Below, piece by piece: positions 34,465-43,102 of a stretch of DNA of 64,000 nt (positions within the stretch are counted from its first letter, which is position 1; every line of letters starts with the position of its first letter). The notes under the pieces are model-generated. The model ran no database searches. It was not told where the DNA came from and saw nothing but the letters and a program-made list of their open reading frames with translations. This DNA comes from Euryarchaeota archaeon UBA182 (GTDB lineage: Archaea; Thermoplasmatota; Poseidoniia; Poseidoniales; Thalassarchaeaceae). The position numbers and the translations under genes were made by a program. Location of the stretch: positions 62,001-126,000 of the forward strand of contig DAGH01000025.1 of NCBI GenBank assembly GCA_002495675.1, in the 5' to 3' direction.

Positions 34465-34740
34465 TCACGATTTCCTGACGCCGTTCAATAGGGTCTCGAG
34501 TGCGGTCTGTATCTGGAGGCACAGTGGGCCATAGTGAATCGGCAGGTTGGCATCGTTGAACACCTCATCCAACATCGAGGCCGTCATCCCAAGCCTGACG
34601 TCCATGTCCTTGTCCTCATTGAGCAGCCACTTGTCCACAGCCTCCTTCACTGTGTTCCTGATGTTCCTGGGGACTTGGCTGTCCTCCAGTTGCCCAAGTA
34701 CCGTTGCTATTTGTTGGATCTGGGCTTGTATGTCGGTCAT
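34465..34740 (-). CDS. UPF0147 family protein
   Basis: About 91 residues, all helical. I start it at ATG 34740 with a GGTGGAG element upstream; a GTG at 34749 would add three residues. QQIATVLGQLEDSQVPRNIRNTV matches the archaea-specific UPF0147 family, whose role is unknown. It stands alone on the minus strand, about 55 bases downstream of the isoaspartyl-peptidase gene. Confidence 0.85.
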   Translation of the reverse strand: MTDIQAQIQQIATVLGQLEDSQVPRNIRNTVKEAVDKWLLNEDKDMDVRLGMTASMLDEVFNDANLPIHYGPLCLQIQTALETLLNGVRKS

Positions 34741-34795
34741 CCACTCCACCTACGGCCAAGCCAAGGGAACCTTCGGCTTAATCTCATCCCTTGCT

Positions 34796-35587
34796 TCAGT
34801 CTGAGGACCATGCCGCCCAAGGCATGTTGGTGTTGGCATGTGCGTAGGTCTCTCCATGTTGGTTGATTCCAATAAGGCCGACATCCGTTTTTTTGTCGAA
34901 TCTCTTTGAAATGACCTCCTCAAATGCCTCGGGCATCGATGCCCCCATCTGCGATATCTGGCAATGGACCCTGAAGCAGAGCATTTCCCGTGTTATGGCC
35001 TCGCCTATCCCGGTCGCGGCTATGCCAATGCTGGATTCGGCCCAGAAGCCACATCCAGGCAATGGAACATCGCCGACGCGCCCTGGCGGCCGATCGCTGC
35101 ATCCGCCAGTACTTGTTGCCACAGCGATCCTGCCTTGCATATCCAGGGCTATCGCACCGACCGTATCACTCGTTTTTTTTCCCTTCGACTGTCGGGGGGT
35201 CACCTCCGATCTTGGGAAGCCCCTTTCATCTGCCCAGTCACGGGCACCGACTCCAGCGAGGCCATTCATCTCCTCGTCAAGTAGCGCTGCAGCGACCTTC
35301 ACTGGATTTGGGGTCTCTGGCATCGAGGCAACAAACCCCATCCTACCATCCCCGGTCTGGACAGATGCGTCCACAAGGACAGATCCGTCGACTCGGGTCA
35401 CGCTTCCTGTGCCGGCATTGAATGAGGGGTCGTCCTCAAGGGCTGCGCAAACCATCACTGCCACCTCCAATGCGGAGGCTCCGTGAGTGAGTTTGGACCC
35501 CCCGGCATCGACTGCTGACTGAATGTTGGTTGCCTTCTTGGGATCCGCACCTGCGCCTCCGTGTGCAATTATCGCCATCCTAGTCAT
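34796..35587 (-). CDS. Isoaspartyl peptidase/L-asparaginase (plant type, Ntn hydrolase)
   Basis: A 263-residue protein. It is made as a precursor that cleaves itself to free an N-terminal threonine. Thr142 in SDTVGAIALD is that nucleophile, and ATSTGG with GRVGDVPLPG forms the substrate pocket. The N-terminal IIAHGGAG and DPSFNAGTGS are family signatures. It hydrolyses isoaspartyl dipeptides or asparagine and so recycles damaged proteins. It overlaps the upstream MFS gene by eight bases. The window also has two other enzymes of related chemistry, peptidase E and an asparaginase II-like protein. Confidence 0.92.
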   Translation of the reverse strand: MTRMAIIAHGGAGADPKKATNIQSAVDAGGSKLTHGASALEVAVMVCAALEDDPSFNAGTGSVTRVDGSVLVDASVQTGDGRMGFVASMPETPNPVKVAAALLDEEMNGLAGVGARDWADERGFPRSEVTPRQSKGKKTSDTVGAIALDMQGRIAVATSTGGCSDRPPGRVGDVPLPGCGFWAESSIGIAATGIGEAITREMLCFRVHCQISQMGASMPEAFEEVISKRFDKKTDVGLIGINQHGETYAHANTNMPWAAWSSD

Positions 35588-36911
35588 GGTGTTGCCCCTC
35601 CTTCTCAGGTCTAGAGTTTGGTAAGTAATTTAATGCGAGTGCAAAGATGGCTACTAGACCGGCTACTCTGAACACCGTGTGGTATGTCCAGAGGCCAATT
35701 CCGTCAACGGTCTCTGACCAAATTAGGGCTGCGAGAACTGGGCCTATGATTCGAGAAAGGGCTCCAAACCCCTCTTGTACGCCCATTACACCTCCCAGAT
35801 CGAGGCCATGAACCCTTGATTCATGGGTCAACAAGGTGGATTGAGATGGTTGGAACAGGCCATTACCAGCCGCAATGAGCGTCATCACGAGCAGGACGAT
35901 CAACGGCGTGGGGCTAGGGTACGGTATCGAACCAAGCCCGAGGGCCGTGAGAGCGATTCCGACCAACATCAATGACGCGACCTCAAATTTCTCGGACAGT
36001 TTCCTGATCAGACCACCTTGAACGATGACGCCGACCAACCCCACGTAGGCGAATATGTAACCATTCGTCCGCTCGTCATATCCCAGGCCTCCATCTACGA
36101 TTGGCATGGCAGTGTACAGGATGAAAGTAGCATGCATCATGGTGAAAGCAAGGAGGAAAACGGAGTTGGTGTATACTAGCTTCCTTATCGACAGGGGCAT
36201 GCTTGTTATTGATGATAGGTTGGTGAGCTTTTTTCCGACGTTCCTGAGATCCGTTTTCTCTTTCACTCTCGCGTTTGGCGGTAGGCTCTCGGGGAGTAGC
36301 CATATCGCCAAAATCATTGAAGAAAGCGACAAAAGCGCAGCGAATAGGCATGGTAAGAAGTAGGGATGGTCGGACCACCATTGTGTATCGAAGGGGCCTC
36401 CGAAGCTCGTTGCAGGATCTGTGAGTATGCCTCCGATCATGGGTCCGACCATGAAGCCCAGGCCGAACGAAGCTCCGATCATGCCCATTCGACCGGGCAG
36501 CTCCGCCCTAGTACTGATGTCCCCAATGTAGGCCTTGGCGACGGCAATGTTTCCATTCCCAGCGCCTGCTAGGAATCTAGCTAGAAGGGCCATCCAAAGG
36601 GATGTGGCCAGTCCGAATGCAACTAGGAAAACCGTGTTTGATACAAGGCCCAGGATCAGCACTGGTCGTCGGCCATAGGCATCAGAGATCGCTCCGAGGA
36701 ATGGAGTGAGAAGAAATTGACCGAGTGTGTAGGATGCGAGTACTATTCCCACCCATCGGTCTCTTGCCCCCACATCGGTGAAACCATCCCCTGCTGCTAG
36801 ATCCTGAATGAAATAAGTGAGGAATGGTATAACCAACGTGAAACCGATCATATCGATCAGAACCACCATGAACAAAACGGTCAATGGGGCTCTGCTCCCG
36901 TGCTTGTTCAT
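35580..36911 (-). CDS. Major facilitator superfamily transporter, TetA-like
   Basis: A 443-residue protein with about 12 helices. Residues 10-40 (LFMVVLIDMIGFTLVIPFL) and the motif A-like GAISDAYGRRPVL near residue 80 place it in the drug:H+ antiporter group of MFS proteins. The central loop (PPNARVKEKTDLRN) is cytoplasmic. Its substrate cannot be read from sequence. It is coupled to the isoaspartyl-peptidase gene, so export or import of a small amino compound is possible. Confidence 0.88.
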   Translation of the reverse strand: MNKHGSRAPLTVLFMVVLIDMIGFTLVIPFLTYFIQDLAAGDGFTDVGARDRWVGIVLASYTLGQFLLTPFLGAISDAYGRRPVLILGLVSNTVFLVAFGLATSLWMALLARFLAGAGNGNIAVAKAYIGDISTRAELPGRMGMIGASFGLGFMVGPMIGGILTDPATSFGGPFDTQWWSDHPYFLPCLFAALLSLSSMILAIWLLPESLPPNARVKEKTDLRNVGKKLTNLSSITSMPLSIRKLVYTNSVFLLAFTMMHATFILYTAMPIVDGGLGYDERTNGYIFAYVGLVGVIVQGGLIRKLSEKFEVASLMLVGIALTALGLGSIPYPSPTPLIVLLVMTLIAAGNGLFQPSQSTLLTHESRVHGLDLGGVMGVQEGFGALSRIIGPVLAALIWSETVDGIGLWTYHTVFRVAGLVAIFALALNYLPNSRPEKEGQHHD

Positions 36912-36957
36912 ATATGGTAGAAGACCGCGAGGGGGTCTTCAATGTGAGTATGGGGGT

Positions 36958-38985
36958 TCAAGCGAGGGTTGAGTCCGAGGTGGCCGAGAAGGTGTCGATG
37001 ACCTTTGCGAGCCTCTCGACGAGCGAGATTTTCTCCTGCTCTCCAACGAGCGCATGTTCGAGGACCTCGTCTAGGCTGTCGACGGCGATTATCTCCACCA
37101 TCGACTCGTACTTCTCGTCTATGAGGACGTCCTGTAGGTTTGAGCGTGGAATCACCACTCGCTCGATCCCTGATTTGACGGCGGCCTCGATCTTTGCCGA
37201 GACCCCTCCTATGGGTAGTACCTCGCCTCGGACGGACAAGGATCCCGTCATGGCGAGGTTCTGATCGATGGGCACTCCCTCGAAGGCGGATATGATGGCT
37301 GTGGCCATTGTGATGGACGCTGAGTCGCCATCTACATTGTGTGTGCCGGGGAATTGGACGTGGAGATCGTAGTCCTTGATGTCCTTGCCGGTCAGCTTCT
37401 TTACCACTGCGCTTATGTTAGTGACCGATTCCTTGGCAAGATCTGAGAGGCCGCCAGTCGCGATGACTTGCCCGCTCCTTCCCTGGGATGGGGTGACCAT
37501 GGCCTCGACTGGGAGGACGACCCCAGAAAAGTCGGAGAGTCCGGAGTCCGCCCCGAGAACGGCGAGCCCGTTGATCCTACCGACACGGTGCCCTCGGTTG
37601 ACCAGCATGGCGTACTCTGATTGCCGCTCTAGGAAACGATCTGCAATTTGCTGCTCCAACGGCTTGGCGATCGCCCGTGCTCGCGTGACGTGTGTTGTTG
37701 TTGTCAAAGGGGTTCCATCCTCAGAGGCCAGATCTCCGGCTATCCGTATCAGGCCGCCGAGTTCGCGAAGCCTCAGGGAGAGCTTGCCCCTTCTGCCGCT
37801 TCTGCGTTGTGCTTCCTTTAGTATCATGCCGATGGCAGCCCTGTCGAAGTGGGGTATGGACCTGCCTGTGTCTCTCTTGGCCTCGTTCCTGACCTCTTGA
37901 GCCACGAAGCGGACGAGTTTCCTTCTGTTCCTCTCGGTGTCCTTCATGTCTGTGTTGACATAGACCTCGTAGCCGTATCCGCGGATCCTGCTCCTGAGTG
38001 CGGGGTGCATCTGCTGTATGCTGTCTAGGTTACCCGCGGCGACCAAGATGAAGTCGCTGGGAACTGGCTCGGATTTCGTGAGGGCACCGGATGATCGCTC
38101 AGACCTCCCGCTGATCGCAAGGGCTTTCTCCTGCATAGCGACAAGGAGGGCTTGTTGCTCCTCCATCCTGAGCATCCTGATCTCGTCGATGTAAAGGACC
38201 CCCTTGTTTGCTCTGTGGACTGCCCCGGGCTCGACACGCTCGTGGGCGGGTGTGGCGAGATCGGCGCCGGATTGGAATGGGTCGTGCCTGACATCGCCGA
38301 GAAGAGCCCCCGATAGGGTCCCTGTAGCATCGATGAATGGGGCCTCTTCGCTGCGCTCGTGTTTGATCAGGAGCTTCGGGATGTTCGACTCATCGCCTGA
38401 GGTCAACCTAGTCCTGAGGAAGAAGTATCCGAAAATGAGCAGGAATGAGCCGAAGATGAAAGTTAGCATGTCCCCCGTCTGGATCGTTGCGAGGAGGAGT
38501 GCCGCGCCAACGACCAGGGCGATGAGTAGCAGCATCTGGTTTGTCTTCTTCCTCTGGGCCCTTATTGCTGACTTCCTCTCAGAGATAATTTTGTGTCCAC
38601 GACCTGCTGGCACGGTCCTGACCTTGGGCTCGTTCTCGTCCTCCACATTCCTGTAGACAAGCACGTCCTCCAACTGTTCGGGTGGAAGAAACTCCGTCAT
38701 GGATCTCGCTAGCATGGATTTGCCGGTACCGGGCTCTCCGACCATGATGACGTGGCGTCTTTGCTCGGCGGCCTTACGAATTACGATCGAAGCGGCATCT
38801 TGTCCGATAACCTGGTCGACGAGCCTATCTGGTATTGGTACGTCGATTGTCGATTCGATTGGGAGTTCCAGCACCCATTCCTCGACTGGGACTGTGCACA
38901 CGGGGTCACTATCCTCAGACACGCCGAATGCAGAGCCTTCCTCCCAGTCCTCGAGGGGATCAGGATCAGCAGCGTCATCTACCAT
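36958..38985 (-). CDS. lonB: ATP-dependent membrane protease LonB (archaeal type)
   Basis: About 675 residues. I start it at ATG 38985, which gives MVDDAADPDPLEDW; a longer in-frame reading would overlap the upstream surface-protein gene by 62 bases. The Walker A is GEPGTGKS (about 83-90). An insertion holding two membrane helices (about 152-191) anchors it to the inside of the membrane, as is typical of archaeal LonB. The Walker B is GVLYIDEI. The C-terminal protease domain has the Ser-Lys dyad Ser556 (GDSASI) and Lys598 (SAKIEAA), spaced 42 residues apart. It degrades membrane and soluble proteins. Confidence 0.95.
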   Translation of the reverse strand: MVDDAADPDPLEDWEEGSAFGVSEDSDPVCTVPVEEWVLELPIESTIDVPIPDRLVDQVIGQDAASIVIRKAAEQRRHVIMVGEPGTGKSMLARSMTEFLPPEQLEDVLVYRNVEDENEPKVRTVPAGRGHKIISERKSAIRAQRKKTNQMLLLIALVVGAALLLATIQTGDMLTFIFGSFLLIFGYFFLRTRLTSGDESNIPKLLIKHERSEEAPFIDATGTLSGALLGDVRHDPFQSGADLATPAHERVEPGAVHRANKGVLYIDEIRMLRMEEQQALLVAMQEKALAISGRSERSSGALTKSEPVPSDFILVAAGNLDSIQQMHPALRSRIRGYGYEVYVNTDMKDTERNRRKLVRFVAQEVRNEAKRDTGRSIPHFDRAAIGMILKEAQRRSGRRGKLSLRLRELGGLIRIAGDLASEDGTPLTTTTHVTRARAIAKPLEQQIADRFLERQSEYAMLVNRGHRVGRINGLAVLGADSGLSDFSGVVLPVEAMVTPSQGRSGQVIATGGLSDLAKESVTNISAVVKKLTGKDIKDYDLHVQFPGTHNVDGDSASITMATAIISAFEGVPIDQNLAMTGSLSVRGEVLPIGGVSAKIEAAVKSGIERVVIPRSNLQDVLIDEKYESMVEIIAVDSLDEVLEHALVGEQEKISLVERLAKVIDTFSATSDSTLA

Positions 38986-39049
38986 GATAAGTCGTCCTCC
39001 GCTATCTCCGCTCTGTGTGCTCCTTCTTGAAGGTGCGTTATTACCTGAT

Positions 39050-42000
39050 TCAACGCTCACCACGCAAGTACTCCTCTCCGTAGTAATACCATTGCTCGAG
39101 AGTCCAGCCATCGGGCAATCCGCCCGGGGGAAGAGGAAGGTCCGGATTTCTGGATGGCTGATGATCTATTTCCCTTCTGCTTTGCTTGGATTTGCTCCTA
39201 AGCACAACGGCGCCCGAGAGTGAAAACGTGGCGATCGTGATAAGGGATATTGTGAGTATGAGATATGGAGTTCTATTACCTCCTGCAGCTTCTTGACCCT
39301 CTTCCCCGGTTCCAGAGGCGTCGTCAACAGGCTCGACTGCGTAAGACCTGAGCATCTCTGATTTTCTGTCGAAACCAAGCGAGTCGATCGCAGTGACGGT
39401 GAGGCCGACGTAATCGCCTACTCTGAGCCCCACCCCCTCGTTCGCCTGAATGGAGAAGGGGCTGAAGCCAAAGGATGATCCCGCATCCGTGCAAACCCCG
39501 GTTAGGCTGTTGCACACCTGCCACCTGATTTTTATGTCCGCTAGGCCGTGGTCGGTGATCTGGTTGACGGTGATGACAGGATTGGTGTTGTAGTCCAAGG
39601 TGTCGAAAGTTACGGAAAGGTCTGGTTGGGGATCAAGACCCTCCCAAGCCAGAGGGAGGGAGTCCACAACCTCAATCTCCATGACATGGGACACGGAATC
39701 TCCAATTGGATCGATTGCGGTGATGGTGATCAATTCAAGGCCCGGCTCATCCCATGTCATCGTGAGTACTCCTGTTGGGAAGTCGTAGCTTATCGAACCC
39801 ACATCGAAGCTTTCGATATCCACCCAGAGGTCTTCGAAGTCGTGGTCGACGTCGTATACGTGCTCGGATAGGTTCACGGAGGTTGCCAGTTGGGTTTTGG
39901 TCACGATCCGTTGGATTCCCTCGGGATTGATCCTAGGAGCATCGTTAATGTCGTTGACGAAGAAGGTCACCACTGTTTCGGTGGTTTGATCGCCATCTGA
40001 GGCACTCACCGTCACCGAGGCTGTGCCCACATAGTCCTCATCGACGGCACTCACGGACAGTGTATGCCCAACAAGGATTGTCTCAAACGCCTCGCCAGGC
40101 TGGACGTCAACAATTTCCAAACCTAGTTGGCTGGGATTCGTTGGCTGCCCCTCTTCATCGGTGTCCGAAACAAACGAAGTCAGTATTACGCTGGCAGATT
40201 CGCCCTCGTCGAACGATTGGGGTGGAATTGATGACCATCTGGGGGCTCCGTTTTCTATAACGTTAAACAACAGAGTTCCAGTGTTCGTATCTTCTCCATC
40301 CCTGATGCTGATGAATAGTCCTTGGGGTATTGGTGATCCTACTGAGTCGTAAACGATTCTATCGAACTCGACCAAGATGGACTCTGAATCTGAGTCCCAG
40401 GCTATGAATTGGGGTGCACTGCTCCAAATTTCCAATTCGCCCAATTCTGTCTCTGCGTCCCAGATCAGCCCCGCTATTGGGATGGACTCAACTGTCTCTA
40501 CCTTCACTGTTGGCATCCCCGCATGATTGGGATCGGTCGGCGACACGACTGACGGGATTGCATTTTGAAGGGTAAATGCAGATTCAGTCACCAGCCAATC
40601 GCTCGATTGGCCCCGTGAGTCGACCCACTTCACTCTGGTGTCGTAATTGCCAGTCTGAGCAGTAAGGGGCGTGGACACCTCATGTGCTACACGAAGGTTG
40701 CCACCTGCGCCGATCAACCCCTCTGAGGTCGTCCAATCTGATGACCATGCTTGCTCGGCATGCAGACTGTACTCCAGCATAGCGGCCATCGTGGTTAGGT
40801 CATCCACATTGTCATCAGGGATGGCAGAGAGCTCGAAGGTGAGTGGTTCGCCACGATATATGACCGATCCATCCACTGTGACGGGCCTAGTCGCAATTGG
40901 CGGCATGTCGTATGGGATGAACAAGTCTCGATTGTCGTTAGAACTCACACGATCCGAGTCGACATTTTCTAAGGCCGCTCGGATAGAGACCGCTCCCGAA
41001 GCAACCGAGTTTAGTGCTGTGGTGTCAAAATCTGTGTTGAACTGTATCGATTGGCCTGAGGAGAGTGATGGTACGTCCTCCCTGTGTATCTCTACGTGAT
41101 CTAGGCCGTCCATGTACGAAAAGACTAGCTCAGCCCCCGCAGGATGCTGCTCAGCTCCGTTGTTAGTCACGCTTGCAGAGAGTGCAATTTGATCTCCTGG
41201 AATTAGGCCGATGTGGCCGCCTGATATTTCTGATTCGAATTCTGATACCCCCAGATCTACCAAGGGGCCCATATCCAAATCGATCGCAGCGTAGAATTCA
41301 TTATAGCTGGAGTGCGGGCCATCCATCAGTGCCAAAACTGGCCAGAAATTCTCCCATTGTGAATATCCGGATGAGGCCCTGACGAGACTCAATGGTTTGG
41401 TCCATGTGTGTTGAATTGGGTTGTTCCTATCAAGCGTGATCTGGAGGAAGCCGGAGCTGCCTGAGTTGAGCAGCCAGCCTCTCCAATTGTGATGTGGCTT
41501 GACCCCATTGTCATAGGCATCAGCACCGACCTTCTCGGTTATGGCTCCGTAAACGTAAACCGATACCGAGGGTTGTGGTCCGACGTAGTTCGCCTCGAGG
41601 GTTATGGTAACTTGGCTGTTGGCTGAGTCTAATGTTGTGGTCAGATCCAACTGGAAGTCGTTGGATGTTGGATCCATGCAACCCCCAGAGCTGTACTCGG
41701 GGTCGTAGTAGTTGCTGCCACCTGCGCCGACCTTGAGGCAGGGCGAGGTTTGTTCGTCAGCGAATGAGAATGTGGGGTAGCCAGAGGAACCCGCCATGAT
41801 GTGGCTTCGGCGATTGATTGGGGAGTCGTTTGGCCAGCCTCCTGACGACGACTCATAGAATGAGACGTATGTGAAGTCCTCAGGGTTGGAAGTCTTTAGG
41901 TTGTCTAGGGAGGGGGAGGCGCTGGACATGCAAGGTCCGCACCAGTGGGCGCCGACGTATTCTCCAAACACGGTGTGTCCGGGACTGGTTGCTTCCATCT

Positions 42001-42127
42001 TGACGAATGGTTCCTCAAGATCTTCTATCGCTTCCCAATTGCCTGAATATGCGAATGAAGCGGACATAAATGACATCAGCAGAACCACGCCCAGCGTGGC
42101 AGAAACACACGGGTTTGTTGTTCGCAT
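39050..42127 (-). CDS. Large secreted thioredoxin-like surface protein with cadherin-like repeats and C-terminal anchor
   Basis: A 1,025-residue protein. A signal peptide (about 1-27, ending near SASFAYS) is followed by a thioredoxin-like domain with HWCGPC (Cys63, Cys66). Beta-sandwich regions follow, including a CARDB-like part (about 300-420) and cadherin/Ig-like repeats (about 640-830) with DTDEEG and SASDGDQTTE strands. A membrane helix (PYLILTISLITIATFSLSGA) precedes a short cytoplasmic tail ending GLPDGWTLEQWYYYGEEYL. It is probably a cell-surface protein that exchanges disulphides or helps fold exported proteins. It lies 64 bases upstream of LonB on the same strand. Confidence 0.82.
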   Translation of the reverse strand: MRTTNPCVSATLGVVLLMSFMSASFAYSGNWEAIEDLEEPFVKMEATSPGHTVFGEYVGAHWCGPCMSSASPSLDNLKTSNPEDFTYVSFYESSSGGWPNDSPINRRSHIMAGSSGYPTFSFADEQTSPCLKVGAGGSNYYDPEYSSGGCMDPTSNDFQLDLTTTLDSANSQVTITLEANYVGPQPSVSVYVYGAITEKVGADAYDNGVKPHHNWRGWLLNSGSSGFLQITLDRNNPIQHTWTKPLSLVRASSGYSQWENFWPVLALMDGPHSSYNEFYAAIDLDMGPLVDLGVSEFESEISGGHIGLIPGDQIALSASVTNNGAEQHPAGAELVFSYMDGLDHVEIHREDVPSLSSGQSIQFNTDFDTTALNSVASGAVSIRAALENVDSDRVSSNDNRDLFIPYDMPPIATRPVTVDGSVIYRGEPLTFELSAIPDDNVDDLTTMAAMLEYSLHAEQAWSSDWTTSEGLIGAGGNLRVAHEVSTPLTAQTGNYDTRVKWVDSRGQSSDWLVTESAFTLQNAIPSVVSPTDPNHAGMPTVKVETVESIPIAGLIWDAETELGELEIWSSAPQFIAWDSDSESILVEFDRIVYDSVGSPIPQGLFISIRDGEDTNTGTLLFNVIENGAPRWSSIPPQSFDEGESASVILTSFVSDTDEEGQPTNPSQLGLEIVDVQPGEAFETILVGHTLSVSAVDEDYVGTASVTVSASDGDQTTETVVTFFVNDINDAPRINPEGIQRIVTKTQLATSVNLSEHVYDVDHDFEDLWVDIESFDVGSISYDFPTGVLTMTWDEPGLELITITAIDPIGDSVSHVMEIEVVDSLPLAWEGLDPQPDLSVTFDTLDYNTNPVITVNQITDHGLADIKIRWQVCNSLTGVCTDAGSSFGFSPFSIQANEGVGLRVGDYVGLTVTAIDSLGFDRKSEMLRSYAVEPVDDASGTGEEGQEAAGGNRTPYLILTISLITIATFSLSGAVVLRSKSKQSRREIDHQPSRNPDLPLPPGGLPDGWTLEQWYYYGEEYLRGER

Positions 42128-42234
42128 TCTATCTTACGAGGCCGTGATCGGTTATCAATAGATCCTGTGGCTGGGCCATCTTGGAAACTTGGCGTAACCG
42201 GAAGTGCTTGAACAAATGACCTCTGCCGACCACC

Positions 42235-43041
42235 ATGAACGATGAGTGGTTGGCTCTGGTGGAGGAGGATGGTAGGGCTTATTTGTTGCAGAGAGGCTCT
42301 GGAGAAGTTAGAGTTCGTGGCCTTGGCAGGTTCAACGTCGACGAAGCTATCGGGAAGGTCAGTGTGGGCGACAGTGTAAAGATCGGGCAGAAAATCCTCA
42401 GAGTTCTGAAACCAGGACTCCCTGAAGCCCGCAGGGCAATGAAGCGAAGGGCACAGATAATTCTGGCCAAGGATTCTGGCTACCTTATTTCCAGAATGGG
42501 GATCTCAGTTGGCTCGAGGGTCCTAGAAGGAGGCCATGGCTCTGCTGGATTGGCGATGCACCTGGCATCAGTAATGGGGTCGAAAGGGACGCTGATATCA
42601 GTCGAGAATCGACCTGAGCATGCGTTGGTCGGCCAAGAAAACATGAACGTGCTAAGAGATGTTCTCCCAGAATTCCCTGATTGGCACCTTCTGCATTCAG
42701 ATCTATCGGATTGCGCAGAAGAAGTATTAGGAATCGTGCCTGATCTCGATGCCGCAATCTTGGATATGGCAGAGCCATGGAATGCAGTTGGGTCGATTTC
42801 CGAGATTCTCCGCCCAGGCGGAAGGATTGGTTGTTACTGCCCAACTAGCATTCAATTGGAGAAGTCGTGGATGGCTTGTGAAGAGGTGGGTTTGAGCGTC
42901 GAGTGGGCCGGTGAGGTTATCGAGAGGCGCTGGTCAAAGGCAAGCAGGGGAGGGGTGAGGCCTGGAAACCAACCAGTTGGCCACACTGCATTTTTACTAA
43001 TCGGGTCCAAGCTCGGAATCCCCATCGAGGATTTGCCATAG
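42235..43041 (+). CDS. trmI: tRNA (adenine-N1)-methyltransferase, TrmI family
   Basis: A 268-residue protein. The N-terminal small domain is followed by a Rossmann methyltransferase: AKDSGYLISRMGI and VLEGGHGSAGLAMHLA (SAM loop, usually GTGSG), then ISVENRPEHA, AAILDMAEPWNAV and GGRIGCYCPTSIQ. These match archaeal TrmI, which methylates A57/A58 in the tRNA T loop. The start at ATG 42235 gives a normal length. The AspRS gene follows after 61 bases on the same strand, a sensible tRNA-related pair. Confidence 0.9.
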   Translation: MNDEWLALVEEDGRAYLLQRGSGEVRVRGLGRFNVDEAIGKVSVGDSVKIGQKILRVLKPGLPEARRAMKRRAQIILAKDSGYLISRMGISVGSRVLEGGHGSAGLAMHLASVMGSKGTLISVENRPEHALVGQENMNVLRDVLPEFPDWHLLHSDLSDCAEEVLGIVPDLDAAILDMAEPWNAVGSISEILRPGGRIGCYCPTSIQLEKSWMACEEVGLSVEWAGEVIERRWSKASRGGVRPGNQPVGHTAFLLIGSKLGIPIEDLP

Positions 43042-43102
43042 GTGATCCAAATCCAACATCCACCCCAACATCATTGAAAACTAACCCCTCTCCCGGTGAA
43101 CC

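Noticed and set aside
38986..39111. Longer LonB start overlapping the surface-protein gene
   Set aside because: It would add 42 low-complexity residues and overlap the preceding gene by 62 bases; ATG 38985 gives a normal LonB start.
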